Assembly: GCF_002953255.1 (NCBI RefSeq)
Contig: NZ_CP026498.1
Coordinates: 9,683,605 to 9,747,604, forward strand
DNA length: 64,000 nt
Source: Streptomyces sp. CB01881
GTDB taxonomy: Bacteria; Actinomycetota; Actinomycetes; Streptomycetales; Streptomycetaceae
Direction: 5' to 3'
Shown here: in pieces, positions 50,714 to 59,656 of the stretch
Position numbering within the stretch: position 1 is the first letter of the stretch
Layout of the letters: each line of letters opens with the position of its first letter
Program-made: the position numbers and the translations under genes
Notes under the pieces: generated by a model
The model's input: the letters and a program-made list of their open reading frames with translations, nothing else
The model's database searches: none
What the model was told of the DNA's origin: nothing

Positions 50714-53700
50714 GACGGGGTCGTCCCTTCCGGGGAGTCCTGCGCGGCGAGCAGTTCCTCTGCGGCGTCCTCGGACAGCTCGGCGAGTTCGGCGACCAGG
50801 GCGGCTTCGACGGCGTCGGCGAAGGCGGCCACGGTCCGGTGGGTGAACAGGGTGCGCAGCGGCACGGCCAGGTCGACGGTCGAGCGGATGCGGGCGACGA
50901 CGCGGGTGGCCAGCAGGGAGTGGCCGCCGAGGTCGAAGAAGTCGTCCAGGGCGCCGACCTGCTCCAGGCCGAGCACCTCCTGCCACACCTCGGCGACCAG
51001 CTCCTCGGCCTCGGTGCGCGGGGCGAGGAAGGCGGCGCGCAGTTCGGGCCGGCTCTCGGGGGCGGGCAGGGCGCGGCGGTCGAGCTTGCCGTTCGGGGTG
51101 AGCGGCAGCGCGTCCAGGACGAGCAGGGCGTTCGGCACCAGGTGGGGCGGGAGGGTGGCGGCGAGCCCGGTGCGCAGCGCGTCCGGCACGGGGGCGGGGC
51201 CCCCGGCGGCGGGCACCACGTAGCCGACCAGGGCGTCGCCGCGGACGGTCACCACGGCCTGGCCGACGCCGGGCAGGGCGAGCAGGGCGCTCTCGGTCTC
51301 GCCGGGCTCGATGCGGAAGCCGCGGACCTTGACCTGGCTGTCGAGCCGGCCGAGGAACTCCAGGGCGCCGTCGGCGCGGCGGCGGACGAGGTCGCCGGTC
51401 CGGTAGCGGCGGGCGCCGGGCGGGCCGTCCGGATCGGGGACGAAGGCGCGGGCGGTGGCGCCGGGGCGGCCCAGGTAGCCGTGGGTGACGCCGTCGCCGC
51501 CGATGACCAGCTCACCGGGGGTGCCGGGCGGGACGGGGTTGCCGTGCCGGTCGAGGACGGCCGTGGTGGTGGCGCCGATCGGCCGGCCGATCGGCGGGCG
51601 GGCGGTGGCGTCGGCGGCGCCGAGTTCGGCGGTGGTGGCGATGACGGTGGTCTCGGTGGGCCCGTAGGAGTTGACCACCCGGACGGTGTCGCCGAACCAG
51701 GCGCGCCAGGCGGCGACGGATTCCGGCCGCACCTGGTCGGCGCCGAGGATCAGCAGCCGCAGGGCGGCCGGCCAGGGCGTGGCGTCGAGGTCGGCGACCA
51801 GCTGGTGCCAGTACGGGGTGGGCAGGTCGAGGACGGTGAGCCCGGCGGCGGAGGGCTCGGCGAGCTGCTCGGGCAGGGCGGCGCCCGGCTCGGCGACGAC
51901 GAGGGTGGCGCCGGCGGCGAGCGCCGGGAACACCTCCTCGGCGCAGGTGTCGAAGGAGAGCGAGGCGAACTGGAGCACGCGGTCGGCGGCGGTGATCCCG
52001 TAGCCCTCGCGCATCCAGGCGACCCGGGCGGCCAGCGCGCGGTGCGGCACCAGGACGCCCTTGGGGGTGCCGGTGGAGCCGGAGGTGTAGACGAGGTAGG
52101 CCGGGTCGTCCCCGCCGACGGCGGGACCCTCCGCCAGGGGCGCCTGCTCGGCGGAGGCGGCCACGGCGAACGGTTCACCGGCGACGGAGTCGGCCGCCGC
52201 AAGCGGTTCACCCGCACCGGAGACGACCGCCGCAAGCGGTTCACCCGCACCGGAGACGACCGCCGCAAGCGGTTCACCCGCACCGAAGTCGGCCGCCGCG
52301 AGGACCGGGACCTCCGTCGGGAGGCCCTCGACCGGCCGCCCGTCGGCGGTGACCAGGACCTTCGCCCCGCTGTCGGCCAGCATGAAGGCGAGCCGCGCGG
52401 CCGGGTACTCCGGGTCCAGCGGCAGGTAGGCGGCGCCGGCCCGCCAGGCGGCCAGCATGGTGACCACCGCACGCGGCCCGCGCGGCAGGCAGAACGCGAC
52501 GACGTCCCCGCGCCGCACCCCGGCCGCGGCCAGCCGGGCGGCCAACCCGGCCGACTCCTGCGCCAGTCGGGCGCGCGAGAGCCGCTCGCCGCGGCTCTCC
52601 AGGGCGGGCGCGTCCGGGGCTTCGGCGGCGGCGCGGTCGATCGCGGCGAGCACCGTCTCCGGATGGGGGGTCGGGGTGGGGCCGACGGTGACGGCGGCTT
52701 CGGCGAGCTCCGCGGCGTCCAGCAGGGCCAGTCGGTGGACGGGCGTGTCCGGCCCCGCCAGGGCGTCGCGCAGCAGGCTCTCGAACCAGCGGCCGAGCCG
52801 GGTGATCCAGGCCTCGTCGAGCAGTTCGGTCTGGTATCCGAAGATCGCCAGCAGGTCGTCGCCGTCCCACCGGACGTCCAGGGCGAGTTCGAACTTGGCC
52901 GCCGTGTAGCCGCCGTCGAGTTCGGTGCAGCGCAGGTCGGCGAAGGCGTGCTCGTCGAGCGCGCCGCCGCTCTGGGTGTGGACGGTCAGCAGGGTCTGGA
53001 AGACCGGCGTGCGGCCGGGGTCGCGCTCGACCCGCAGCTCCTCGGTGAGCTGCTCGAACGGCACCTGGCTGTGGCCGAGCGCGCCGAGCCAGTCCTTTCG
53101 GGTGCGGCGCAGCAGGTCGGCGAAGGTCGGTGCACCGGCGAGGTCCGCGCGCAGTACCAGGGCGCTGGAGAAGTAGCCGACCGTCTGCTCGGCCTCGACG
53201 GTGGTGCGGGCGGCGGTGGGCACGCCGATGCAGAAGTCGTCCTGCCCGGTGCAGCGTTGCAGCAGGGCCTGGTAGGCGGCGGCCAGCACCATGAACGGCG
53301 TCATGCGGCGGGCGCGGGCGAAGGCGTCCAGTTCGGGGCCGAGGCCGCGCAGGGTGCGGGTGTGGAAGGCGCCGGCGCTGCCCGGGTGGGCGGGCCGGGG
53401 CCGTTCCAGCGGCAGTTCGAGGGCGGGGGCGTCGGCGAGGCGGTCGCACCAGTAGGCGAGCGCCGCGGGCGCCTCCGGTCCGGCCAGCCACGCGCGTTCG
53501 GCGGCGGCGTGGGCGAGGTAGGAGGGCGGCGGCGGCAGGTCGAGCGGCCGGCCGGCGCGGTGCGCGGCGTAGCGGTCGGCGAGTTCGGTGCGCAGCAGGC
53601 CGAGTGACCAGCCGTCGGCCGCGATGTGGTGCACGGCCAGGCAGAGCACGTGTTCCTGTGTGCCGGTGCGGAACAGGGCGGCGCGCAGCAGCGGGCCGGC

Positions 53701-54069
53701 GGCGAGGTCGAAGCCGCGGTTGGTGCGCTCGGCGAGGGCCGCGGGGAGCCGGTGCGGCTCGCCCCGCAGGTCGACCACCTCCAGCGGGAGCGGTGCCGGG
53801 GGGTCGACCACGGGCGCCGGGCGGCCGTCCTCGTTCGGGAACCGGGTGCGCAGCGCCTCGTGCCGGGCCACCACCCCGTCGAGGGCGGCACGCAGGGCGG
53901 CCGGGTCCAGCTCGCCGGTGAGCCGCAGGGCGAGCGGGATGTTGTAGGAGGCGTCCCCCGGGTCCAACTGGCCCAGGAACCAGAGGCGTTCCTGTCCGAT
54001 GGTCAGGACGGCCGACGCCGGGGAGACCTGGTCGGGCCCGTGGGGTGCCGCATGGACGGACGTGCTCAT
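50710..54069 (-). CDS. NRPS, single module C-A-T
   Basis: 1119 residues from ATG 54069, with GAGGAG 6 nt upstream. Condensation domain (about 15-440; active-site HHIAADG at 147), adenylation (about 470-980) with YTSGSTGTPKG and NGKLDRR, and carrier GGHSLLATR with Ser1051. Pocket residues by alignment with GrsA read D-T-E-D-I-G-S-V-I; acidic Glu and Asp inside the pocket suggest a basic amino acid such as lysine (low confidence). The A domain has an 11-residue tandem insertion between motifs A2 and A3. It lacks a starter or loading module, so its upstream C domain may accept an acyl or other donor. Confidence 0.9.
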   Translation of the reverse strand: MSTSVHAAPHGPDQVSPASAVLTIGQERLWFLGQLDPGDASYNIPLALRLTGELDPAALRAALDGVVARHEALRTRFPNEDGRPAPVVDPPAPLPLEVVDLRGEPHRLPAALAERTNRGFDLAAGPLLRAALFRTGTQEHVLCLAVHHIAADGWSLGLLRTELADRYAAHRAGRPLDLPPPPSYLAHAAAERAWLAGPEAPAALAYWCDRLADAPALELPLERPRPAHPGSAGAFHTRTLRGLGPELDAFARARRMTPFMVLAAAYQALLQRCTGQDDFCIGVPTAARTTVEAEQTVGYFSSALVLRADLAGAPTFADLLRRTRKDWLGALGHSQVPFEQLTEELRVERDPGRTPVFQTLLTVHTQSGGALDEHAFADLRCTELDGGYTAAKFELALDVRWDGDDLLAIFGYQTELLDEAWITRLGRWFESLLRDALAGPDTPVHRLALLDAAELAEAAVTVGPTPTPHPETVLAAIDRAAAEAPDAPALESRGERLSRARLAQESAGLAARLAAAGVRRGDVVAFCLPRGPRAVVTMLAAWRAGAAYLPLDPEYPAARLAFMLADSGAKVLVTADGRPVEGLPTEVPVLAAADFGAGEPLAAVVSGAGEPLAAVVSGAGEPLAAADSVAGEPFAVAASAEQAPLAEGPAVGGDDPAYLVYTSGSTGTPKGVLVPHRALAARVAWMREGYGITAADRVLQFASLSFDTCAEEVFPALAAGATLVVAEPGAALPEQLAEPSAAGLTVLDLPTPYWHQLVADLDATPWPAALRLLILGADQVRPESVAAWRAWFGDTVRVVNSYGPTETTVIATTAELGAADATARPPIGRPIGATTTAVLDRHGNPVPPGTPGELVIGGDGVTHGYLGRPGATARAFVPDPDGPPGARRYRTGDLVRRRADGALEFLGRLDSQVKVRGFRIEPGETESALLALPGVGQAVVTVRGDALVGYVVPAAGGPAPVPDALRTGLAATLPPHLVPNALLVLDALPLTPNGKLDRRALPAPESRPELRAAFLAPRTEAEELVAEVWQEVLGLEQVGALDDFFDLGGHSLLATRVVARIRSTVDLAVPLRTLFTHRTVAAFADAVEAALVAELAELSEDAAEELLAAQDSPEGTTPS
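52201..52287 (-). repeat. 33-bp tandem repeat inside the adenylation domain
   Basis: Two exact 33-bp copies and a partial third encode the GAGEPLAAVVS unit, repeated between A2 and A3 motifs of the first NRPS. Confidence 0.9.
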
Positions 54070-54204
54070 CGTGCTCCTCATGACGCGCCGGCGGTCGACA
54101 GACGGCAGGGCTCGGACGTGGTCCGGCCGCGTGCCCTGTCGGTGGGAGGGAGCTGCGCGCTCGGCGAGGCGGCGGGCCCCCGTATGGCCGCCGCAGTGCG
54201 GATC

Positions 54205-54234
54205 ATGCTAGGGAGCGGGGTCGGCGAGCGTCAA
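54205..54234 (-). promoter_or_regulatory. SigA/HrdB-type promoter of the NRPS operon
   Basis: On the minus strand TTGACG (54234-54229) and TAGCAT (54210-54205) are separated by 18 bp, close to consensus. Transcription would start near 54198, about 130 nt before the NRPS start codon. Confidence 0.6.
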
Positions 54235-54246
54235 TGGTCTGGACCA
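54235..54246. promoter_or_regulatory. Palindrome TGGTCTGGACCA abutting the NRPS -35
   Basis: TGGTC/GACCA arms around a 2-bp centre lie directly upstream of the -35 box, a good position for an activator or repressor. The divergent TetR gene is a candidate binder. Confidence 0.45.
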
Positions 54247-54308
54247 GCTATCCGCCGGGTGATTGCCGGACCGCCGCCGGAGCTGACGGAGGGTTGACTC
54301 GGCAGGGT

Positions 54309-54328
54309 GTGAGTGATTGAGTACTCAC
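54309..54328. promoter_or_regulatory. Inverted repeat GTGAGT-N8-ACTCAC at the TetR start
   Basis: A 20-bp inverted repeat ends exactly at the base before the ATG of the TetR-family gene and contains the perfect palindrome TGAGTACTCA. Likely autoregulatory operator. Confidence 0.55.
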
Positions 54329-54895
54329 ATGAAGAACGAACGCCCCCGCCAGTTGTCGACGGCCGAGGAACGCCGTGAGACGGTGCTCCGCACCGCGATC
54401 GGAGCCTTCGCCTCGCGGGGGTACTTCGGCACCACGACCACCGAGGTCGGCAAGGCCGCCGGCATCTCCCAGGCCTACGTCTACCGCCTCTTCCCCAACA
54501 AGGAGGCACTGTTCGTCGCCGTCGTCGAGCACTGCTTCACCCGGGTCCGGGCCAGCCTGGAGGAGGGCGCGGCGCAGGCCGCGAGCAGCGCACCGGAGGC
54601 CGTCCTGCACGCCATGGGGGACGCCTACGCCAAGCTGATCAGCGACAACGACCTGATGCTCGTCCAGCTGCACGCCCAGGCGGCAGCGGTCTCCGAGCCG
54701 GCGGTCCGGGACGCCGTCCGGGCGGGCTACGCCCGGCTGGTCGAGTACACCCGGGGCGCCTCCGGGGGCGACGAGCACCAGATCCAGGAGTTCTTCGCCA
54801 CCGGCATGCTCTGCCACCTGCTGGTGTCGATGGGCGCCGAAGAGGTCGACGCACCCTGGACGCGCACCCTGACGGCCGGGATCACGCACTACTGA
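54329..54895 (+). CDS. TetR-family transcriptional regulator
   Basis: 188 residues from ATG 54329. The N-terminal helix-turn-helix reads AFASRGYFGTTTTEVGKAAG then ISQAYVYRLFPNKEALFVAV, the TetR signature. The C-terminal ligand domain is helical and unassigned. It is divergent from the NRPS operon and upstream of a truncated MFS gene. TetR-plus-MFS pairs usually form efflux switches, so the pump it once controlled may be lost. It may instead or also control the NRPS. Confidence 0.92.
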   Translation: MKNERPRQLSTAEERRETVLRTAIGAFASRGYFGTTTTEVGKAAGISQAYVYRLFPNKEALFVAVVEHCFTRVRASLEEGAAQAASSAPEAVLHAMGDAYAKLISDNDLMLVQLHAQAAAVSEPAVRDAVRAGYARLVEYTRGASGGDEHQIQEFFATGMLCHLLVSMGAEEVDAPWTRTLTAGITHY

Positions 54896-55076
54896 GGCAC
54901 CGCGCCACCGCAGCACCCCGCCACTGGGCGCCGGGCCCCGGACACCGGGACCCGACCGGCGGACACCGACCGGCGGGCCCCGAGCCCGCACTCACGCCAC
55001 ACCCCGCCGCGGCGGGGCGGCGGCCCGCACTCCCCCGGGGGCCGCCGCCCCGCCCATCCTTTGGGCATAAGAGTGA

Positions 55077-55088
55077 GTGGTCAACCAC
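55077..55088. promoter_or_regulatory. Palindrome GTGGTCAACCAC before the MFS remnant
   Basis: GTGGT/ACCAC arms with a 2-bp centre, 15 bp upstream of the MFS-remnant start. AGTGAGT next to it echoes the GTGAGT arm at the TetR gene, so the same regulator may bind. Confidence 0.45.
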
Positions 55089-55102
55089 ATATAGGAGCTC
55101 TC

Positions 55103-55411
55103 GTGACCGCACCCGGCACGGAAACCGGTACGAACAGCGCTTTACGGCCCGGTGCCGCACTCGCCGCCCTGGCGGGCGCCCAGTTCACCGTCGTTCTCAG
55201 CACCTCGATCGTCAACGTCGCCCTCCCGGCCGTCCGGGACGGCGTCGGCCTCTCCGACAGCGGCATGTCCTGGGTGGTCAACGCCTACGGCCTCGCCTTC
55301 GGCGCACTGCTGCTGCCCGGCGGGCGGGTGGCGGACCTGCTCGGCGGGGTGCTCACCGAGCGCCTCGGATGGCCCTGGGTCTTCCACGCCCTCGCGCCGG
55401 CCCCGCGCTGA
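55103..55411 (+). pseudogene. Internally deleted MFS transporter remnant
   Basis: From GTG 55103 (AGGAG upstream) the frame gives a normal DHA2-type start: FTVVLSTSIVNVALPAVRDG, WVVNAYGLAFGALLLPGGRV and ADLLGG. It then jumps straight to GVLTERLGWPWVFH, which belongs about 90 residues later in such proteins, and ends after ALAPAPR. At 102 residues instead of about 480 it cannot form a transporter. An internal deletion and loss of the C-terminal part are inferred. Confidence 0.75.
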
Positions 55412-55555
55412 ACCGCACTGAACCGCACTGAACCGCACTGTCGCAGCCCAGGCCCGGCCCCGACCCCGACCCCGACCCCGGCGCACCACCACGTCCGTCC
55501 TGCCAGTTCCACGCCGCACGTTCCCCTTCGCAGATCCACTCAGGGAGAGACCACC

Positions 55556-55999
55556 ATGACCGTCCACACCATCGACGAGAACGCGCCCGTCATCGCCCGC
55601 CTGACCACCACGATCCACGCACCGCTCGCCGTCGTCTGGTCCCTGCACACCGACATCGACTCCTGGGCCACCTGGCTCCCGGACGTCGACCGGGCCCGCC
55701 TGGACGGCCCGCTCGCCCCCGGCGCCTCGTTCCACTGGCAGACCCACGGCCTGGACATCGCCTCCACCGTGCTGGAGCTCGTCCCCGGCCGGCGGATCGT
55801 CTGGGGCGGTCCGGCCAACGGCATCGACGGGGTCCACGTCTGGACCTTCGCGGAGACGGACGGTGCGGTGACCGTCCACACCGAGGAGTCCTGGTCCGGC
55901 GCGCCGGTCGAGGCGCAGCCGGCCGAGCTGGAGGCCGCGCTGCGGGCGTCCCTGGAGAGCTGGCTCGACCGGCTCAAGGCCGAGGCCGAGCGCTGCTGA
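55556..55999 (+). CDS. SRPBCC-family protein (polyketide cyclase/dehydrase-like)
   Basis: 147 residues from ATG 55556, with GGGAGAGACC upstream. The START-like fold is suggested by ARLTTTIHAPLAVVWSLHTDIDSWATWLPDV, GASFHWQTHGLDIASTVLELVPGRRIVWGG and a final helix EAALRASLESWLDRLKAEAE. Members bind hydrophobic ligands or act as cyclases; activator-like proteins (AHSA1) are also close. No substrate assigned. It precedes a carotenoid-oxygenase gene by 137 nt. Confidence 0.85.
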   Translation: MTVHTIDENAPVIARLTTTIHAPLAVVWSLHTDIDSWATWLPDVDRARLDGPLAPGASFHWQTHGLDIASTVLELVPGRRIVWGGPANGIDGVHVWTFAETDGAVTVHTEESWSGAPVEAQPAELEAALRASLESWLDRLKAEAERC

Positions 56000-56136
56000 A
56001 CAGCCACCGAGCCCGGCCGCCGGCCCGCTCCCACCGTCCCCGCTCCCCCCGTTTGACCCCCGCCTGATCCCCGCCCGACCCACACGCCCCGCCGCCATCG
56101 CCGGTGCCGCGACACCGAGAACCCGAGGAGTCCGCC

Positions 56137-57498
56137 ATGACCGCCGCCGCCAAGCCCTACCTGACCGGCCACTACACCCCCGTCGCCGACGAGATCACCG
56201 CCACCGGCCTGACCGTCGAGGGCCACCTGCCGCCCGAGCTGACCGGCCGGCTGATCCGCAACAGCCACAACCCCAAGCCCGGCATCACCCCCACCCACTG
56301 GTTCAAGGGCAGCGGCATGGTGCACGGCATCCGGCTGCGCGACGGGCGCGCCGAGTGGTACCGCAACCGCTGGGTGCACACCCCCGCCCTGGACGGTGCG
56401 CCGTACATGACCGAGCACGGCCCCGACCTGACCGTCTCCACCGCCGGCACCCACGTCATCGAGCACGGCGGCCGGCTGCTCGCGCTCTGCGAGTCCGCGC
56501 TCCCGTTCGAGCTGACGCCCGAACTGGAGACGGTCGGCGCCTTCGACTGGAACGGGCGGCTCACCTCCGCCATGACCGCCCACCCCAAGGAGGACCCGGT
56601 CACCGGCGAGCTGCACTTCTTCGCCTCCTCGCCCTTCCCGCCCTACCTGGTCCACCACGTCTCCTCCCCCGACGGCACGGTGCTGACCAGCCAGGAGGTC
56701 CCGGGCGCGAGCGCGGCGCTCAAGCACGACTTCGCGATCACCGAGCACCACGTGGTCTTCCTGGAGGGCTCGGTCGCCCTCGACCTGTCCGAGCACTCGG
56801 GCATCCCGTACGGCTGGAGCGACGCCCAGGTCTCGCGGATCGGCGTCATGCCGCGCGGCAACGGCGGTGCGGCGAAGGTCCGTTGGTTCGAGATCGGCCA
56901 GGGCTTCGTGATGCACCTCGCCAACGCCTACGAGGACGCGGCCGGCCGGATCGTCGTCGAGGGCCCGGCGGTGGGCCGGGAGGGCTGGCAGCGCTCCTGG
57001 AACTGGTGGGTCGGCGCCCCGGACCGCGGCGCCGAGCCCACCTCCGGTTCCCTCAGCCGCCGCTGGACCGTCGACCTGGCGGCCGGCACGGTCCGGGAGG
57101 AGCAGACCGACGACCTCACCGTCGAGTTCCCGACCATCAACGAGGCGTTCCTCGGGCGCGAGCACCGCTACCAGTACGCGCTGTCCTTCCCCGACGACCG
57201 CGGCATCGGCAACCACTCCCTGGTCAAGTACGACCGCGGCACGGGCGCACGGCAGTTGCTGCCGGTCGGCACCGGGCAGCTCCCGAGCGAGGCGGTGTTC
57301 GTCCCGGCCGGGGGCGCCGGCGGCGAGGACGCGGGCTACCTGCTCACCGTCGTCAGCGACCTCAACGCCGACGCCTCCCGGCTGCTCGTCCTGGACGCCT
57401 CCGACCTCTCCCTCCCGCCGGTCGCCACCGTCCACCTCCCGCGCCGGGTGCCGGCCATGATCCACGGCTCCTGGATCCCGGACGCCGACCTGGCCTGA
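56137..57498 (+). CDS. Carotenoid oxygenase / retinal-pigment-epithelial-type dioxygenase
   Basis: 453 residues from ATG 56137, with GAGGAG 6 nt upstream. The seven-bladed propeller family is shown by LTGRLIRNSHNPKPG, THWFKGSGMVHGI and four iron-binding His in TAHPK, KHDFAITEHHVVF, FVMHLANAYED and MIHGSW. These enzymes cleave carotenoid, stilbene or related double bonds with O2 and Fe(II). The presence of all four His suggests it is active. Length is typical. No carotenoid biosynthetic gene is in the window. Confidence 0.9.
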   Translation: MTAAAKPYLTGHYTPVADEITATGLTVEGHLPPELTGRLIRNSHNPKPGITPTHWFKGSGMVHGIRLRDGRAEWYRNRWVHTPALDGAPYMTEHGPDLTVSTAGTHVIEHGGRLLALCESALPFELTPELETVGAFDWNGRLTSAMTAHPKEDPVTGELHFFASSPFPPYLVHHVSSPDGTVLTSQEVPGASAALKHDFAITEHHVVFLEGSVALDLSEHSGIPYGWSDAQVSRIGVMPRGNGGAAKVRWFEIGQGFVMHLANAYEDAAGRIVVEGPAVGREGWQRSWNWWVGAPDRGAEPTSGSLSRRWTVDLAAGTVREEQTDDLTVEFPTINEAFLGREHRYQYALSFPDDRGIGNHSLVKYDRGTGARQLLPVGTGQLPSEAVFVPAGGAGGEDAGYLLTVVSDLNADASRLLVLDASDLSLPPVATVHLPRRVPAMIHGSWIPDADLA

Positions 57499-57564
57499 CC
57501 CCCGCGTCGTCGTCGACGTCCCCGCCCTCAACGACGTCCCCACCCCGACGACGTCCCCGTCCGC

Positions 57565-57595
57565 GTCCGCCCCGGCTCTCCCCGCCGGGGCGGAC
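57565..57595. terminator. Bidirectional hairpin terminator
   Basis: Perfect 11-bp stem GTCCGCCCCGG and complement with a 9-nt loop between the convergent carotenoid oxygenase and TetR genes. Confidence 0.7.
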
Positions 57596-57599
57596 GCCC

Positions 57600-58292
57600 T
57601 CATGCGCGGGCAGCGCCCACGGCACTCACGGTGTCCGCGGCGCCCAGGACGTCCACGGCGTCCACGGCGTCCAGTGCCGGGGCGAGGACGGCGAAGGCCC
57701 GGTCCAGCAGGGCCGCCGGGTCCTCGGCGCCGTCGCTGGCGCTCCACCTCCGGAGCACCGCATCGAAGGCCGCCAACGCCATCCCGGCGGCGAGCGGCGG
57801 GTACATCGCGGTGGCCGGGTCGAGCCCGAGACGGTCCGCCAGCTCCGCCGCCAGCTCCTCGCGCCACTGCGCCTGGCGTTCCAGGAAGCGGGCCAGAAGG
57901 GGCGGGGTCCGCAGGATCAGCTGCACCACCCGCAGGGCGCGATCGTCGTGGTCCGCCCGGCCCGCCTGGCCGGGGCGGTCGGCGCAGGCGGCGAGGGAGA
58001 TCCAGACGGCGTGCCGCAGCGCGGCCGCGGGCCGCTCCCCGGCGGGCCGGGCCGACAGCTCCGTGCACATCCCGGGCCCCAGGTCGGCCAGGACCTGGAC
58101 GACGACGTCCTCCTTGGAGGCGAAGTAGCGGAAGAACGTCCGTTTGGAGACGCCGGCGGCGGCCGCGATCTCGTCGATGGTGACGGCGTCGAACCCCTTG
58201 TCCGCCAGTAGTTGGAGGGCGGCTTCGGCCAGCTCGGCGGCGACGAGCCGGCGCTTGCGCTCGGCCATGGTCAGTTCGGGGCGGGTGGTCAC
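57600..58292 (-). CDS. TetR-family transcriptional regulator
   Basis: 230 residues from GTG 58292; ATG 58268 is an alternative start. The helix-turn-helix is GFDAVTIDEIAAAAGVSKRTFFRYFASKEDVV. The C-terminal part is helical and ends in a Val/Asp/Ala-rich tail. It is divergent from the SDR gene at 58373 with about 80 bp between starts, a common arrangement in which the regulator represses the SDR. Confidence 0.92.
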   Translation of the reverse strand: MTTRPELTMAERKRRLVAAELAEAALQLLADKGFDAVTIDEIAAAAGVSKRTFFRYFASKEDVVVQVLADLGPGMCTELSARPAGERPAAALRHAVWISLAACADRPGQAGRADHDDRALRVVQLILRTPPLLARFLERQAQWREELAAELADRLGLDPATAMYPPLAAGMALAAFDAVLRRWSASDGAEDPAALLDRAFAVLAPALDAVDAVDVLGAADTVSAVGAARA

Positions 58293-58336
58293 CCCGGCAT
58301 GGTATCGCGATGCCCCGCATGGCACTCAGAGGCGCC

Positions 58337-58366
58337 TTGACACCAAGTGACAGGCTCGGCAGCATG
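58337..58366 (+). promoter_or_regulatory. Promoter candidate for the SDR gene
   Basis: TTGACA at 58337-58342 is a perfect -35. A weak CAGCAT at about 58360 is the only -10 candidate at normal spacing. TGACA-N5-TGACA direct repeat overlaps it and may be the TetR site. Confidence 0.35.
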
Positions 58367-58372
58367 TGCCGC

Positions 58373-59314
58373 ATGACAGAGCATCAGAGCTGGAGCGCCG
58401 AGCACATCCCGGACCAGACCGGCCGGATCTTCGTCGTCACCGGGGCCAACAGCGGCCTCGGCCTGGCCACCACCCGCGCTCTGGCCCGCCGGGGAGCACA
58501 GGTCGTCCTGGCGGTCCGCGACGAACGGAAGGGCCACCGCGCGGTCGCGGAGCTGCACGCCGCACAGCCGGACGCCCGGCTGGAGGTCCGCCCGCTCGAC
58601 CTCGCCGACCTCGACTCGGTCCGCGCCTTCGCCCGTGACCTGCGGGCCGACCACGGCCGCCTGGACGTGCTGGTCAACAACGCCGGCGTGATGGCCCCGC
58701 CGCGGACCTTGAGCGCCCAGGGCCACGAGCTCCAGTTCGCCGCCCACCACCTCGGCCACTTCGCGCTCACCGGCCTGCTGCTCGACCTGCTCGCCGAGGG
58801 GCGCGACCCCCGAGTGGTCACGGTCACCTCGATCAACCACCGGCGGGGCCGGATCCACTTCGACGACCTCGACGGCCGTCACCGGTACGCGCCGATGGCC
58901 TTCTACAACCAGTCCAAGTTCGCCAACGCGGTCTTCGGCCGGCAGCTCCACCTCCGGCTCTCCGGGGCCGGCAGCCCCGTCCGCAGCCTGCTCGCCCACC
59001 CCGGCTTCTCCGCCACCAACATCGTGACCGACGGGCCGACCGCCCTCTACCAGCTGCTCTTCGGCCGCCTCGCCCGGCCGCTCGCCCAGAGCCCCGACCG
59101 GGGCGCCCTGCCCCAGCTCTACGCGGCCACCGAACCGGGCGCACGAAGCGGGGAGTTCATCGGCCCGGACGGCGCGGGCGAGCTGCGCGGCAACCCCACC
59201 CGGGTACGGCTGTCGCCCACGGCCGCCGACCCCGGGACCGGCCGCCGGCTCTGGGAGTTGTCGGAGAAGCTGACCGAGGTCACGTACGACCTTCCGGACA
59301 CCACCGTCGGCTGA
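58373..59314 (+). CDS. SDR-family oxidoreductase (retinol-dehydrogenase-like)
   Basis: 313 residues from ATG 58373; ATG 58364 is an alternative. The sequence has TGANSGLGLATTRALARRGA (cofactor loop), LAVRDERKG, a DLADLDSVRAF segment, NNAGVM, HLGHFALTGLLL and catalytic YNQSKFAN. These are diagnostic of the WWOX/retinol-dehydrogenase-like SDR group. Arg in VRDERK after strand 2 suggests NADP(H). Controlled, by position, by the adjacent TetR protein. Substrate unknown. Confidence 0.9.
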   Translation: MTEHQSWSAEHIPDQTGRIFVVTGANSGLGLATTRALARRGAQVVLAVRDERKGHRAVAELHAAQPDARLEVRPLDLADLDSVRAFARDLRADHGRLDVLVNNAGVMAPPRTLSAQGHELQFAAHHLGHFALTGLLLDLLAEGRDPRVVTVTSINHRRGRIHFDDLDGRHRYAPMAFYNQSKFANAVFGRQLHLRLSGAGSPVRSLLAHPGFSATNIVTDGPTALYQLLFGRLARPLAQSPDRGALPQLYAATEPGARSGEFIGPDGAGELRGNPTRVRLSPTAADPGTGRRLWELSEKLTEVTYDLPDTTVG

Positions 59315-59656
59315 CCGGACCGCCCCCGCCCGGTGGTGGGTGCGGCGCCGTGGGGCGCGTGGAGTGGGAAGTCGGCCGGGCCGGCCGGTTCAAGCTGCCG
59401 CCTCGGAGCGGGCGGCCCGGAGCGGCGCGACCCGGGGCGGCGCGGCCCGGGGCGGCGCGGCAAGCGGGGCGGAATGATCATGTGACAAGGTGCGCCGTGT
59501 GACGGCCCGTCACTGGTCGCCGCGGGTCGGTGGGGCGCTGGTCGGCGTGTGACAGTGCGGCGCTCCGACCGGGACCCGGAAGGACCCGGTTGCCGATCGA
59601 AGATCACCAAGCAGTAGGCTCGCTCCGCAACACGACGCGAAGCGAAGGGGAGCTCA
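59315..59656. other. Intergenic region with GC repeats and a possible promoter
   Basis: No gene seen. It has CCCGGGGCGGCGCGG-type repeats at about 59405-59470. TTGCCG near 59589 and TAGGCT near 59614 could be a -35/-10 pair for the oxidoreductase. AGTGGGAAGTCGGCCG at 59363-59378 is repeated at 62126. Confidence 0.45.

Noticed and set aside
44588..51223. 2211-codon plus-strand ORF
   Set aside because: Antisense to the NRPS/MFS genes whose frames contain all core NRPS motifs.
54235..54246. Iron-box for a siderophore NRPS
   Set aside because: The palindrome TGGTCTGGACCA does not match the TTAGGTTAGGCTAACCTAA-type DmdR site, and no siderophore-uptake gene is present.
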